Part shown: one piece after another, positions 1-11,829 of the stretch
How positions within the stretch are numbered: position 1 is the stretch's first letter
How the letters are laid out: the number at the start of each line of letters is the position of its first letter
NCBI RefSeq assembly: GCF_000970675.1
Contig: NZ_LAJA01000007.1
Span: 1-64,000 of the forward strand
Reading direction: 5' to 3'
Origin: Domibacillus tundrae
GTDB taxonomy: Bacteria > Bacillota > Bacilli > Bacillales > Domibacillaceae
DNA: 64,000 bases
Program-made: the position numbers and the translations under genes
Notes under the pieces: generated by a model
Databases searched by the model: none
The model's input: only the letters and a program-made list of their open reading frames with translations
Told to the model about the DNA's origin: nothing

Positions 1-18
1 GCTCACCGCTGTTTTTAT

Positions 19-645
19 TTATTTTGTTCCCCACGCATCAGGGTTTTGCTTCCATTGTTTTAATGTTTCAATGTCACTTGATTCCACATAGTTCTTTTCA
101 GCCGCCACTTCAATGAGTGCGTCATAATCGCTCAGTGCAGCCGCATGTAAGTCCGCTTCTGATAGACGCGCATCCCCTTTTGGCAGCCCATATGTAAAAA
201 TGGCTGCTACTCCAAGCACATCACAGCCTGCCGCACGCAAAGCTTCTGCTGCGGTAATAGCACTGCCGCCTGTAGAGATCAAATCTTCAATGACAACCAC
301 TTTTGAACCCGGCTCGACTTTTCCTTCGATTTGATTGCCTTTTCCATGTTCTTTCGCTTTTGAACGGACGTAACACATCGGCAGGTTCAATACATCAGAT
401 ACCCAGGCGGCATGCGGAATGCCCGCTGTCGCTGTACCGGCGATGATTTCTGCTTCCGGATATTGTTCTTTAATAAGCTCCGCTAATCCCGCGGCAATTT
501 TTTGACGTGTTTCGGGATATGACAGCGTTAAACGATTGTCGCAATAGATCGGTGATTTCATACCGGATGACCATGTAAAAGGATCATTAGGCTGCAAATA
601 CACGGCACGGATCTTTAATAGTTCTTCTGCAATTTGTTTTTTCAT
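19..645 (-). CDS. pyrE: Orotate phosphoribosyltransferase
   Basis: Converts orotate and PRPP to orotidine 5'-monophosphate, the fifth step of UMP synthesis, in the cytosol. The 208-residue protein is full length. The PRPP-binding loop is visible as [14 protein letters not shown] around residues 117-130, and the N-terminal substrate region has PIYCDNR. It is the last gene of the pyr operon, and its start lies one base after the pyrF stop codon, so translation is probably coupled. Only 18 bases follow the stop in this window, so no terminator can be judged. Confidence 0.97.
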   Translation of the reverse strand: MKKQIAEELLKIRAVYLQPNDPFTWSSGMKSPIYCDNRLTLSYPETRQKIAAGLAELIKEQYPEAEIIAGTATAGIPHAAWVSDVLNLPMCYVRSKAKEHGKGNQIEGKVEPGSKVVVIEDLISTGGSAITAAEALRAAGCDVLGVAAIFTYGLPKGDARLSEADLHAAALSDYDALIEVAAEKNYVESSDIETLKQWKQNPDAWGTK

Positions 646-646
646 T

Positions 647-1356
647 TTACGCTTGTCCTCCCCAGAGTGCTTTTACATGATGATAGGCTGCAACCGGGTC
701 GGCTGCTTTTGTAATTGGACGGCCGACAACAATCATTGTCGAGCCGATCGCACGTGCTTCGGCGGGACCCGCAATGCGCTGCTGATCATCCGCATTGCCA
801 TCCTTTAACCGAATGCCCGGCGTTACTTTATAAAAATCTTCCCCGCATGCTTCGCGGATGGCGGCCGCTTCTAAAACGGAGCAAACAACACCGTCACAGC
901 CGGCTTCTTTCGCTTTTTTTGCATAATGAAGAACCGATTCCTGAAGTTGGACAGAAATAAGCTGATCAGCGTGCATCGCAGCTTCAGTCGTAGACGTTAG
1001 CTGGGTCACTGCCAGTAAAATGGGCCGTTTGCCGCCTTTAGCACCTGCATCTAATCCGGCGCGTGCTTTTTTCATCATCTCGACGCCGCCTGCGGCATGC
1101 ACATTAATGATGTCTACACCAAGCCCTGCAAGACCTTTCATTGCCTGTCCAACCGTGTTTGGAATGTCATGCAATTTCAAGTCAAGAAAGATGCGATGAT
1201 TCATTTTTTTCAGCTGTTCAATAATGAATGGGCCGTTTTGCAAATACAGTTCCATGCCCACTTTCACATATAGCTGCTCGTTTTGGAAAGGCGCAAGAAA
1301 TTGCTCGGCTTCCTTCCATGTGGAGAAATCGAGTGCAATAATCGGTTCTTTTTCCA

Positions 1357-1357
<1 letters not shown>
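647..1357 (-). CDS. pyrF: Orotidine 5'-phosphate decarboxylase
   Basis: Decarboxylates OMP to UMP, the last step of the pathway. The 236-residue TIM barrel has the catalytic D-x-K-x-x-D motif as [10 protein letters not shown] near residue 60, and the phosphate-binding end [10 protein letters not shown] near residue 210. The length is typical for the group 1 enzyme of Bacillus. The ATG overlaps the pyrD stop in a TAATG arrangement, which suggests translational coupling inside the pyr operon. Confidence 0.97.
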
Positions 1358-3040
<1,683 letters not shown>

Positions 3041-3044
<4 letters not shown>

Positions 3045-6000
3045 GAATAGATCGCCTCCAATGCCGGTTTTGGCATTGCTTCTGCATTAAAAATCATTGA
3101 TTCAAGTACTTCTAGAATAGCTGTTGCTGTATCCAGTGACGTTAAGCATGGAATGCCATTTTCAACAGATTCGCGGCGGATACGGAATCCATCACGTGCC
3201 GGCTGTTTGCCTTTTGTCAGCGTATTGATGATGAATTGCGCCTCACCACCGCGGATGACATCAAGCATATCCGGACCTTTCGCGCCAATTTTCGCCACCG
3301 TTTGAACCGGCACGCCTGTTTCACGGATCAAGTTCGCTGTACCATATGTCGCCAAGAGCTGGAAGCCAATGTTATGGAAACGTTTTGCAATGACAAGCGC
3401 TTCGTCTTTGTCTTTATCTGCGACCGTTAATAGAACGGCCCCTTTTGTCGGGATTTTCATACCGGATGCGACAAGCCCTTTGTAAAGTGCTTTTTCAACC
3501 GTTGAGTCTTTTCCCATGACTTCCCCAGTTGATTTCATCTCTGGGCCGAGCGTTGTATCCACCCGGCGGAGTTTCGCAAATGAGAAGACTGGCACTTTTA
3601 CATAGACGCCTTTTTTTTCTGGAATCAGGCCGGATTCATAGCCCATTTCTTTTAATGATTGACCCATAATCGCTTTTGTTGCAATATTCGCCATCGGCAC
3701 GTTTGTAATTTTACTTAAAAATGGCACGGTACGGCTTGAGCGCGGATTTACTTCGATAACGAATACTTCTCCTTTTGAGATAACGTATTGTATGTTCAGC
3801 AATCCAATAATATTTAATCCTTTTGCAAGCTTTGTCGTATATTCAATAATTTTTGCTTTTTGATCATCCGTCAATTTTTGCGGCGGATACACAGCAATTG
3901 AGTCGCCGGAGTGGACACCTGCACGTTCGATATGTTCCATAATGCCAGGAATGACCACATCTGTTCCGTCTGAGATCGCATCGACTTCAATTTCTTTCCC
4001 TGTTAAATAGCGGTCAACCAAAACCGGGTGCTCCGGATTCACTTTTACTGCGTTTTTCATGTATTGAAGCAATTCTGCTTCTTTATAAACGATTTCCATC
4101 GCCCGGCCGCCAAGTACGTATGATGGGCGGACAAGAACCGGGTAGCCAATGCTGTTAGCAATGTCGACAGCTGTTTCAACCGAGAAAGCCGTTCTGCCAA
4201 GCGGCTGCGGTACGTTAAGCTCCTGCAGCGCCTGCTCAAATTTATCACGGTTTTCTGCCCGGTCTACATCTTCAAGACTTGTACCAAGAATTTTCACACC
4301 ATGCTCGACAAGCTTGTCTGCCAGATTAATAGCTGTCTGTCCGCCAAATTGAACGATCACACCTTCTGGTTTTTCAAGGTCAATGATGTGCATAACATCT
4401 TCAATCGTTAACGGCTCGAAATAAAGTTTGTCGGAAATACTGAAATCTGTTGAGACCGTTTCTGGGTTATTGTTGACGATAATCGCTTCGTATCCGGCTT
4501 CTTTTAACGCCCAGACCGAATGAACCGTCGCATAGTCAAACTCAACACCCTGTCCGATCCGAATCGGTCCTGATCCTAGAACAACAACTGATTTACGGCC
4601 TGTGACAATCGATTCGTTTTCATCTTCATATGTTCCATAATAATATGGTGTTTCTGATTCAAATTCTGCGGCACACGTGTCAACCGTTTTAAATACCGGT
4701 ACAATGCCGTTTTCTTTACGCCAGTCATAGACCTCTTTTTCTACTACACCCCATGATTTTGCCAATGTTTTATCCGCAAAGCCGAGCTGTTTTGCTTTTT
4801 TTGCTGTTTCTTTATCGAATGGATTATTTTCCACTTCTTTTTCATATTTCACGATATTTTCAAACTTCTTCAAGAAAAACAAGTCAATTTGACTCCAGTC
4901 ATGAATCGTTTCAATCGTCACACCGCGGCGCAATGCCTCGCCGAGATAGAATAAACGCTCATCGCCTGCTTTACGAATTCTTTTTTCAAGAAACGCGTCA
5001 TCTTTATCTGCCAGTTCATCAAGTGAAAGGTGGTAGACGCCGCTTTCAAGTGAACGCACAGCTTTTAGGATCGATTCCTCAAACGTGCGTCCAATCGCCA
5101 TGACTTCTCCTGTCGCTTTCATTTGTGTACCTAGCGTACGGTTTGCATGCTCAAATTTATCAAACGGCCAGCGCGGAATTTTCGACACGATGTAGTCAAG
5201 GGCCGGCTCAAAACAGGCATATGTTTTACCTGTGACCGGGTTCAACATTTCATCGAGCGTCAGTCCTACTGCAATTTTCGCTGCCAGCTTCGCAATCGGG
5301 TAACCCGTTGCTTTTGAGGCAAGCGCGGATGAACGGCTGACACGCGGATTTACTTCAATGATGTAATATTGGAAGCTGTACGGATCGAGTGCAAGCTGAA
5401 CGTTACAGCCGCCTTCGATACCGAGTGCACGAATAATTTTTAAAGACGTGTTACGAAGCATTTGATATTCACGGTCTGTTAATGTCTGACTCGGTGCGAC
5501 AACAATGGAATCGCCAGTATGCACACCGACTGGATCTATGTTTTCCATGTTACATACAACAATTGCATTATCGTTCGAGTCGCGCATCACTTCGTATTCA
5601 ATTTCCTTTAAGCCAGCGATGCTTTTCTCAAGTAAACATTGGGTCACGGGGCTTTGTTTCAATCCATTTGTGACGGTTTCAATCAGTTCTTCTTCATTGT
5701 CACAAATCCCGCCGCCTGTGCCGCCGAGTGTATAAGCAGGACGCACGATCACCGGGTAGCCAATCTGCTCAACAAAAGAATATGCTTCTTCGAGTGTATG
5801 GATAATTTCACTGTCCGGAACTGGCTCATTTAAATCGTTCATGAGCGTACGGAACAAATCACGGTCTTCCGCCTGCTCAATCGCAGACAGTTTTGTACCG
5901 AGCACTTCTACATTATATTCATCAAGTACACCAGCGCCTGCAAGTTCAACGGCCATATTTAAGCCCGTCTGCCCGCCAAGCGTTGGCAAAATAGCATCCG

Positions 6001-6247
6001 GACGTTCTTTTTGAATGATGCGGCGGACAAATTCAAGTGTAATCGGTTCAATATAAACGGCGTCCGCAATTTCTGTATCCGTCATAATCGTTGCCGGGTT
6101 CGAGTTTACAAGAATGACCCGATAGCCCTCTTCTTTAAGCGCGAGGCACGCCTGTGTTCCCGCATAGTCAAATTCTGCTGCCTGACCGATGACGATCGGA
6201 CCGGAGCCAATCACAAGTATACTTTTGATGTCTGTACGTTTAGGCAT
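3041..6247 (-). CDS. carB: Carbamoyl-phosphate synthase large subunit (pyrimidine-type)
   Basis: Makes carbamoyl phosphate from bicarbonate, ammonia supplied by CarA, and two ATP. The 1068-residue protein is full length and shows the internal duplication of the family: paired start motifs [10 protein letters not shown] and [10 protein letters not shown], two ATP-grasp halves ([16 protein letters not shown] and [15 protein letters not shown]), and a C-terminal methylglyoxal-synthase-like allosteric domain. It corresponds to B. subtilis pyrAB. It overlaps carA by 8 bases and pyrK by 4 bases. Confidence 0.97.
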
Positions 6248-7331
6248 GTTGTGTCTCCTTTGCAGCGTTTTTTTTCATTAAGTCAATAAAACGGTCAAAC
6301 AAAATATTATCGTCTTCCGGTCCTGGCGAAGCCTCCGGATGGTATTGAACCGTGAAAGCCGGGTATGTTTTATGTGCAAGCCCTTCAACAGTACCGTCGT
6401 TTAATGCCACATGTGTTATTTTTAAATCAGTGTTGGCAATCGATTCTTCACTGACTGAGAATCCATGGTTTTGTGACGTGATGGCTGTCCGGCCGGTTTC
6501 AAGGTCTTTTACCGGATGGTTGGAGCCGCGGTGGCCAAATTTAAGTTTAAATGTATCGGCACCGGAAGCGAGTGCAAACAACTGGTGGCCAAGGCAAATA
6601 CCGAAAAGCGGCACTTGGCCGATCAACTCTTTAATCGTTTCAATCGCATACGGCACATCTTTCGGGTTGCCTGGTCCATTTGTCAGCATAATACCGTCCG
6701 GCTTAAACTGCATAATTTCTTCAGCAGTTGTATCATGCGGCACAACCACGACGTCGCAATTACGATTGTTTAATTCACGCAAAATGCCATGCTTCATACC
6801 AAAGTCAATCAACACAACACGAAAGCCGCGCCCAGGACTTGGATAAGCAGACTTCGTTGATACTTGCGCTACTTGATCATTCGGCAAAACCGTTGCCTGC
6901 AGGCGGTGAATAACGTCTTCCGGATTCACATCCGCGGAAACGATCGCTCCTTTCAACGCGCCATGCTGGCGGATAATACGCGTCAATTTCCGCGTATCCA
7001 CACCCGAAATCGCAGGAATGTCTTTCATTTTTAAATACTCATCAATGGAAAATTCACTTCTGAAGTTTGAAGGAAAATCCGCTGCTTCTTTTACAACAAG
7101 TGCTTTTACAGCCGGCTGAATCGTCTCAAAATCATCACGATTAATGCCGTAGTTCCCAATAAGCGGATACGTAAAGGTGATAATCTGACCGCAGTATGAC
7201 GGGTCGGATAGTGTCTCTTGATAACCGGTCATTCCAGTCGTAAAAACGACTTCCCCTGTTACATCTTTTGCGCTTCCAAATCCTTTACCAACAAAAACGG
7301 TGCCATCTTCTAAAATTAGTTGTTTTTTCAT
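6240..7331 (-). CDS. carA: Carbamoyl-phosphate synthase small (glutaminase) subunit
   Basis: Hydrolyses glutamine and passes ammonia to CarB. An N-terminal CPSase small-chain domain (about residues 1-135) is followed by a class I glutaminase with catalytic cysteine in [10 protein letters not shown] and the His-Glu pair in [11 protein letters not shown] place the start at the ATG beginning [10 protein letters not shown] rather than an earlier in-frame codon, because this ATG overlaps the pyrC stop as ATGA. It corresponds to B. subtilis pyrAA. Confidence 0.96.
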   Translation of the reverse strand: MKKQLILEDGTVFVGKGFGSAKDVTGEVVFTTGMTGYQETLSDPSYCGQIITFTYPLIGNYGINRDDFETIQPAVKALVVKEAADFPSNFRSEFSIDEYLKMKDIPAISGVDTRKLTRIIRQHGALKGAIVSADVNPEDVIHRLQATVLPNDQVAQVSTKSAYPSPGRGFRVVLIDFGMKHGILRELNNRNCDVVVVPHDTTAEEIMQFKPDGIMLTNGPGNPKDVPYAIETIKELIGQVPLFGICLGHQLFALASGADTFKLKFGHRGSNHPVKDLETGRTAITSQNHGFSVSEESIANTDLKITHVALNDGTVEGLAHKTYPAFTVQYHPEASPGPEDDNILFDRFIDLMKKNAAKETQHA

Positions 7332-8614
7332 TCGTTGATCGTTCCTTCCTGCCATACAAGATTTCCTTCAAAAAAAGTTACAGCCGGCCAGCCGGAAAGC
7401 GTGCGGCCTGTAAATGGTGTGTTTTTTCCTTTTGATAAAAACGCCTGCGGATCTACTTCTTTTTCAGCCTCAAGGTCAATAATCGTAATATCGGCGTTAA
7501 CGCCTTCTTCAAGGCGGCCATATGGCAAGTTAAATGTAGAAGCCGGTTTAATCGTCATCCAGTCAACAAGCTGTTTTAACGTTAACACGTCTTTTTTGAC
7601 AAGCTCTGTATATAAAAGTGGAAAAGCTGTTTCAAATCCCGTAATGCCGAATGGTGCTTTTTGAATGCCTGCCGCTTTTTCCTCTGCTGTATGCGGGGCA
7701 TGATCAGTTGCGATAAAGTCCAGTGTCCCATCAAGCAGTCCTTCAATAAGCGCGGCTTTATCTTCTGCTCCGCGAAGCGGCGGATTCATTTTAAAATTCG
7801 GATCCTGTCCAGGGATGTCCATATCCGTCAAAACGAGATGATGTGGCGATACTTCACCTGTTACATGGATGCCTGCTTTTTTCGCATCGCGGATGACACG
7901 GACCGATTCTTTCGTGCTGACGTGGCAAACGTGATAGTGGCACCCTGCGTTTTCTGCCAGCAGCACATCTCTTGCAATTTGAACGGATTCACAAATGGAC
8001 GGAATACCTGGAATGTCTTCACGTTTTGAATATTCCCCGTCATGTACCACACCGCCATAAATTAAGCTGTTGTCTTCACAGTGGGCAACAATCGCCATAT
8101 CAATTGCTGCGGCTTTTTTCATCGCAGCGTGCATCATGCCAGCTTCTTGAATGCCAACACCGTCGTCCGTGAACGCAAATGCGTTGTTTTCTTTTAACGA
8201 ACTAAAATCAACAAGCTCTTTTCCCGCTTGACGAATGGTGATTGACGTATATGGAAGCACGCGGATATGTGCTTTTTCTTCAATAAGCTTGTTCACTTTT
8301 TGAAGATTTTCTTCTGTATCCGGCACGGGGCGTGTATTTGGCATTGCAGCAATCGTTGTAAAGCCGCCTTTTGCCGCTGCTTTCGTTCCCGTAGCAATCG
8401 TTTCTTTATGCTCACCGCCAGGCTCGCGCAAATGAACATGCAGGTCAACGAGTCCTGGTGTAACGAGTTTGCCGCCTGCATCAACTGTTTTTTCGTCAAT
8501 TTCTGCAAGATCTGCACCCATCTCAGCGATTTTCCCGTCTTTAATGCGGATATCCGTTTTTGTTAACTCACCGTTTTCGTTTAAAATCTGTCCATTTTTA
8601 ATTAACCAATTCAT
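7328..8614 (-). CDS. pyrC: Dihydroorotase
   Basis: Cyclises carbamoyl-aspartate to dihydroorotate. This is the roughly 428-residue type I dihydroorotase, with the metal-binding [10 protein letters not shown] near residue 60, GEVSPHHL near residue 230 and the catalytic aspartate in [10 protein letters not shown] near residue 300. The start is the ATG of MNWLIKNGQ, preceded by AGGGGAG at good spacing, so the gene overlaps the end of pyrB by 17 bases. A longer frame upstream has no better ribosome binding site. Confidence 0.96.
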   Translation of the reverse strand: MNWLIKNGQILNENGELTKTDIRIKDGKIAEMGADLAEIDEKTVDAGGKLVTPGLVDLHVHLREPGGEHKETIATGTKAAAKGGFTTIAAMPNTRPVPDTEENLQKVNKLIEEKAHIRVLPYTSITIRQAGKELVDFSSLKENNAFAFTDDGVGIQEAGMMHAAMKKAAAIDMAIVAHCEDNSLIYGGVVHDGEYSKREDIPGIPSICESVQIARDVLLAENAGCHYHVCHVSTKESVRVIRDAKKAGIHVTGEVSPHHLVLTDMDIPGQDPNFKMNPPLRGAEDKAALIEGLLDGTLDFIATDHAPHTAEEKAAGIQKAPFGITGFETAFPLLYTELVKKDVLTLKQLVDWMTIKPASTFNLPYGRLEEGVNADITIIDLEAEKEVDPQAFLSKGKNTPFTGRTLSGWPAVTFFEGNLVWQEGTINE

Positions 8615-9509
8615 TTGCCAATCTCCCCTCAAGCACTTCTTTTAAGACCGCCATGCGGACATAAACGCCATTTTCCATTTGTTTAAATATACGTGATCGT
8701 TCGCATTCGACCAGACTGTCGGCAATTTCCGCATCGCGGTTTACCGGTGCCGGGTGCATAATAATGCTCCCTGGCTTCATCCGGCTTTCCCGCTCTTCTG
8801 TTAAACCATAGCGGACATGATATTCTTCTTTCGACATAGACGAAGCTACTTGATGGCGTTCATGCTGGATCCGGAGAAGCATAAGCGCATCCACCTGTTC
8901 GACAAGTTCGTCTATTTTAACGAACCCGTCTGACTTTAAAAAGTCATCTTCAAACCATTCAGGAGGTCCGGAAAATTTCACATCAGCACCGAGCCTTCTC
9001 AGTGCTTCTGCATTGGAGCGGGCAACACGGCTATGGCGGATGTCACCGACAATGCCAATTTTTAATCCATCAAACGTGCCAAACTCCTGCTGAATTGTCA
9101 GAAGGTCCAGTAAACATTGTGTCGGATGCTGTCCACAGCCGTCACCTGCATTAATAACCGGTATATCAATATGCCCGACTAACTCATCATAATAGGCATC
9201 TTCTTCGTGGCGTACAACGACCGCATTTACACCAATCGCTTCGAGCGTCCGAACCGTATCGTATAATGTTTCCCCTTTTAAGACGCTTGAGCTGCCAACA
9301 TCAAACGGTATGACCTCCAAGCCAAGCTTCCGTTCCGCCATTTCAAAGCTTATTTTTGTCCGTGTGCTTGCTTCAAAAAATAAATTGGCGACATAGTGCT
9401 TTTCATCTGGTGTCCAAACTTCACCTTCCGCAAATTTTTGCGCCTGCATTAATATTAACAAAATTTCATCTTTATGCAAATCCCTAATTGAAACTAAATT
9501 TTTCATCAT
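8598..9509 (-). CDS. pyrB: Aspartate carbamoyltransferase catalytic subunit
   Basis: Condenses carbamoyl phosphate and aspartate, the first committed step. The carbamoyl-phosphate loop [15 protein letters not shown] (about residues 42-56) and the [13 protein letters not shown] region are visible. The frame can be opened earlier, but those codons fall in the pyr attenuator hairpin. The ATG-ATG pair of MMKNLVSI follows ACGGAGGCGG and is the likely start. No regulatory-chain gene (pyrI) is present, as usual in Bacillus. B. subtilis has pyrP just upstream; here only an attenuator is found. Confidence 0.96.
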   Translation of the reverse strand: MMKNLVSIRDLHKDEILLILMQAQKFAEGEVWTPDEKHYVANLFFEASTRTKISFEMAERKLGLEVIPFDVGSSSVLKGETLYDTVRTLEAIGVNAVVVRHEEDAYYDELVGHIDIPVINAGDGCGQHPTQCLLDLLTIQQEFGTFDGLKIGIVGDIRHSRVARSNAEALRRLGADVKFSGPPEWFEDDFLKSDGFVKIDELVEQVDALMLLRIQHERHQVASSMSKEEYHVRYGLTEERESRMKPGSIIMHPAPVNRDAEIADSLVECERSRIFKQMENGVYVRMAVLKEVLEGRLANELVN

Positions 9510-9537
9510 CGATTTCCGCCTCCGTTTCCATGAAAAA

Positions 9538-9560
9538 AACACCCTGAAATTCAGGGTGTT
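9538..9560 (-). terminator. Attenuator terminator before pyrB
   Basis: A perfect hairpin (AACACCCTGAA / TTCAGGGTGTT) followed on the minus strand by a run of seven T ends about 30 bases before the pyrB start. With the upstream PyrR-binding sequence it forms the second pyr attenuator: PyrR with UMP favours termination and low UMP favours read-through. Confidence 0.85.
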
Positions 9561-9664
9561 TTCTCGATTTTACAGCATAACGAAGCTGTACTGCACATAA
9601 GTGCAGACCGATTTCACCCTTAAATGCCTCTCGTGCATTTTTAAAAGGTTGTCAATGTCCATAA

Positions 9665-9678
9665 AGTCTCACAGGACT
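9665..9678 (-). promoter_or_regulatory. PyrR-binding loop, pyrR-pyrB intergenic
   Basis: The minus strand carries AGTCCTGTGAGACT, which matches the conserved PyrR-recognised hairpin loop (TCC-x-GTGAG-x-CT type). It lies between pyrR and pyrB, about 105 bases before the terminator hairpin. It is the anti-antiterminator of the second attenuator. Confidence 0.85.
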
Positions 9679-9696
9679 TTCAGTAAACATTTATCT

Positions 9697-10341
<645 letters not shown>

Positions 10342-10367
10342 TTAAAGGTTCTTATTCAACTGTATTT

Positions 10368-10396
10368 AGTTTATCGATAACATGGATGAATGTCAA
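10368..10396 (-). promoter_or_regulatory. Sigma-A promoter of the pyr operon
   Basis: A perfect -35 TTGACA (10391-10396) and a -10 TAAACT (10368-10373) are separated by 17 bases. It overlaps the last bases of rluD and precedes the pyrR leader with its attenuator. Confidence 0.75.
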
Positions 10397-11304
10397 ATCT
10401 TTTTCCGCAACTCATCGAGTATATCATTAAATTCTTTTGGTGCAGGCGCTTCAAATTCCATGTATTCATTTGTACGTGGATGAATAAATCCAAGGACACC
10501 AGCGTGCAGCGCCTGTCCGTCAATATTAAGCGTCTTCCGAGGTCCATACTTTGGATCACCGGCAAGCGGATACCCAATGTATTTCATATGCACCCGAATC
10601 TGGTGTGTTCGCCCTGTCTCTAATTCACATTCAACAAAAGTAAAGTCTTCAAAACGCTCCAACACGTGGAAATGTGTCACGGCCGCTTTCCCATGATCGA
10701 CAATCCCCATTTTTTGACGGTCTTTTGTGTCACGCCCGATCGGTGCGTCAATCGTGCCGAAATCATGCGAAATTACACCGTGAACGATGGCTTTATATTT
10801 GCGCGTAACCGATTTTTCCACAAGCTGGTTCACAAGTTTTTCATGTGCCATATCATTTTTAGCAACCATTAACAGTCCAGATGTATCTTTATCAATTCGG
10901 TGGACAATACCCGGGCGCATAATGCCATTAATGCCGGATAAATCTTTGCAATGGTACATTAGGCCGTTTACGAGCGTTCCCGTTGTATGACCAGGTGCCG
11001 GATGGACAACCATGCCGCTTGGCTTATTGACGACAATGACATCTTCATCCTCATAATAAACGTCCAATTGTAAATCTTCCGCTTCAATGTTCAATGCTTC
11101 CGGCTCCGGAATGTCGATTGTTACTTCATCACCGGCTGCGGCTTTGTAATTCGCCTTAACTGATTTACCATTAACAAGAACAAGCCCTTCTTTCAGCCAC
11201 TCTTGCACTTGTGATCGGGAGTATTGCTCATCCTGCGTAGCAGCAATTTTATCAATTCGGCCCCCGGTTTCTTCTGCGCTCACTGTAAAGTGTAATTGTT
11301 TCAT
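10393..11304 (-). CDS. rluD: Pseudouridine synthase, RluD/RluA family
   Basis: Isomerises uridine to pseudouridine in ribosomal RNA. The 303-residue protein has an N-terminal S4 RNA-binding domain (about 14-75) and the RluA catalytic motif HRIDKDTSGLL, in which Asp138 is the expected catalytic residue, plus the C-terminal RTHQIRVHM motif. It matches B. subtilis ylyB in order and length, between lspA and pyrR. The exact rRNA position modified cannot be told from the sequence. Confidence 0.93.
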   Translation of the reverse strand: MKQLHFTVSAEETGGRIDKIAATQDEQYSRSQVQEWLKEGLVLVNGKSVKANYKAAAGDEVTIDIPEPEALNIEAEDLQLDVYYEDEDVIVVNKPSGMVVHPAPGHTTGTLVNGLMYHCKDLSGINGIMRPGIVHRIDKDTSGLLMVAKNDMAHEKLVNQLVEKSVTRKYKAIVHGVISHDFGTIDAPIGRDTKDRQKMGIVDHGKAAVTHFHVLERFEDFTFVECELETGRTHQIRVHMKYIGYPLAGDPKYGPRKTLNIDGQALHAGVLGFIHPRTNEYMEFEAPAPKEFNDILDELRKKI

Positions 11305-11305
11305 T

Positions 11306-11767
11306 TTATGCCTTCTTTCCTTTTCGATCTTCTATGAACATAGCGATAAATAATAAAATAACGCCAATAGTCAATGCAGCATCTGCGATATTAAAAATAG
11401 GGAAACGGTAGCCCCCAATAAACGTCTGCACGAAATCAACGACCTCACCGCGAAACAGCCGGTCAATAAAGTTTCCGATAGCTCCGCCAAGCAAGACAGC
11501 TAAAGATGCTTTCATTAAAGGCTTCCCTTTTGCTTCCTTTTGCATGAAATAAATGATGCCGACAACCACAACGGCTGTAATAATATAAAAGAGCCAAAAT
11601 TGCCCTTCAAGCATTCCCCACGCTGCCCCTCTATTACGATGAGAAGTAATATGAAGAAGATTTTCAATAACAGGTACACTTTCGCCAATTTCCATGGACC
11701 TGACAATGAGCCATTTTGTCCATTGATCCAGCAAGATGACAAGCAGTGTCAATACGTAGTAATACAT
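11306..11767 (-). CDS. lspA: Lipoprotein signal peptidase (signal peptidase II)
   Basis: Membrane aspartic protease that removes the signal peptide of diacylglyceryl-modified prolipoproteins, such as the iron-binding lipoprotein and CtaC in this window. The 153-residue protein has four hydrophobic segments, and the catalytic aspartates lie in GNFIDRLFRGEVVDF and FNIADAALTIG. The start is the ATG of MYYYVLTLL after GGAGGGAAGAT; the longer frame runs back through the ileS terminator and is rejected. It lies one base upstream of rluD. Confidence 0.95.
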   Translation of the reverse strand: MYYYVLTLLVILLDQWTKWLIVRSMEIGESVPVIENLLHITSHRNRGAAWGMLEGQFWLFYIITAVVVVGIIYFMQKEAKGKPLMKASLAVLLGGAIGNFIDRLFRGEVVDFVQTFIGGYRFPIFNIADAALTIGVILLFIAMFIEDRKGKKA

Positions 11768-11787
11768 ATCTTCCCTCCAACGATGAA

Positions 11788-11820
11788 AAGAGGTTAGCGG
11801 TCTTAGAGCTAACCTCTTTT
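11788..11820 (-). terminator. Terminator hairpin between ileS and lspA
   Basis: AGAGGTTAGC and GCTAACCTCT form a perfect 10-bp stem with a 9-base loop and a short T-run, just after the ileS stop. B. subtilis has ylyA between these genes; it is not found here. Confidence 0.75.
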
Positions 11821-11829
11821 TCGTCTCTT

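Noticed and set aside
4753-5103. Plus-strand open frame of 116 codons inside carB
   Set aside because: A shadow of the strongly conserved carB frame; no start signal and no family resemblance.
6352-6846. Plus-strand open frame of 164 codons inside carA
   Set aside because: It is antisense to conserved CarA sequence and has no ribosome binding site.
9510-9542. N-terminal extension of pyrB
   Set aside because: The extra codons lie in the attenuator hairpin and T-run, and the ribosome binding site is placed for the internal ATG pair.
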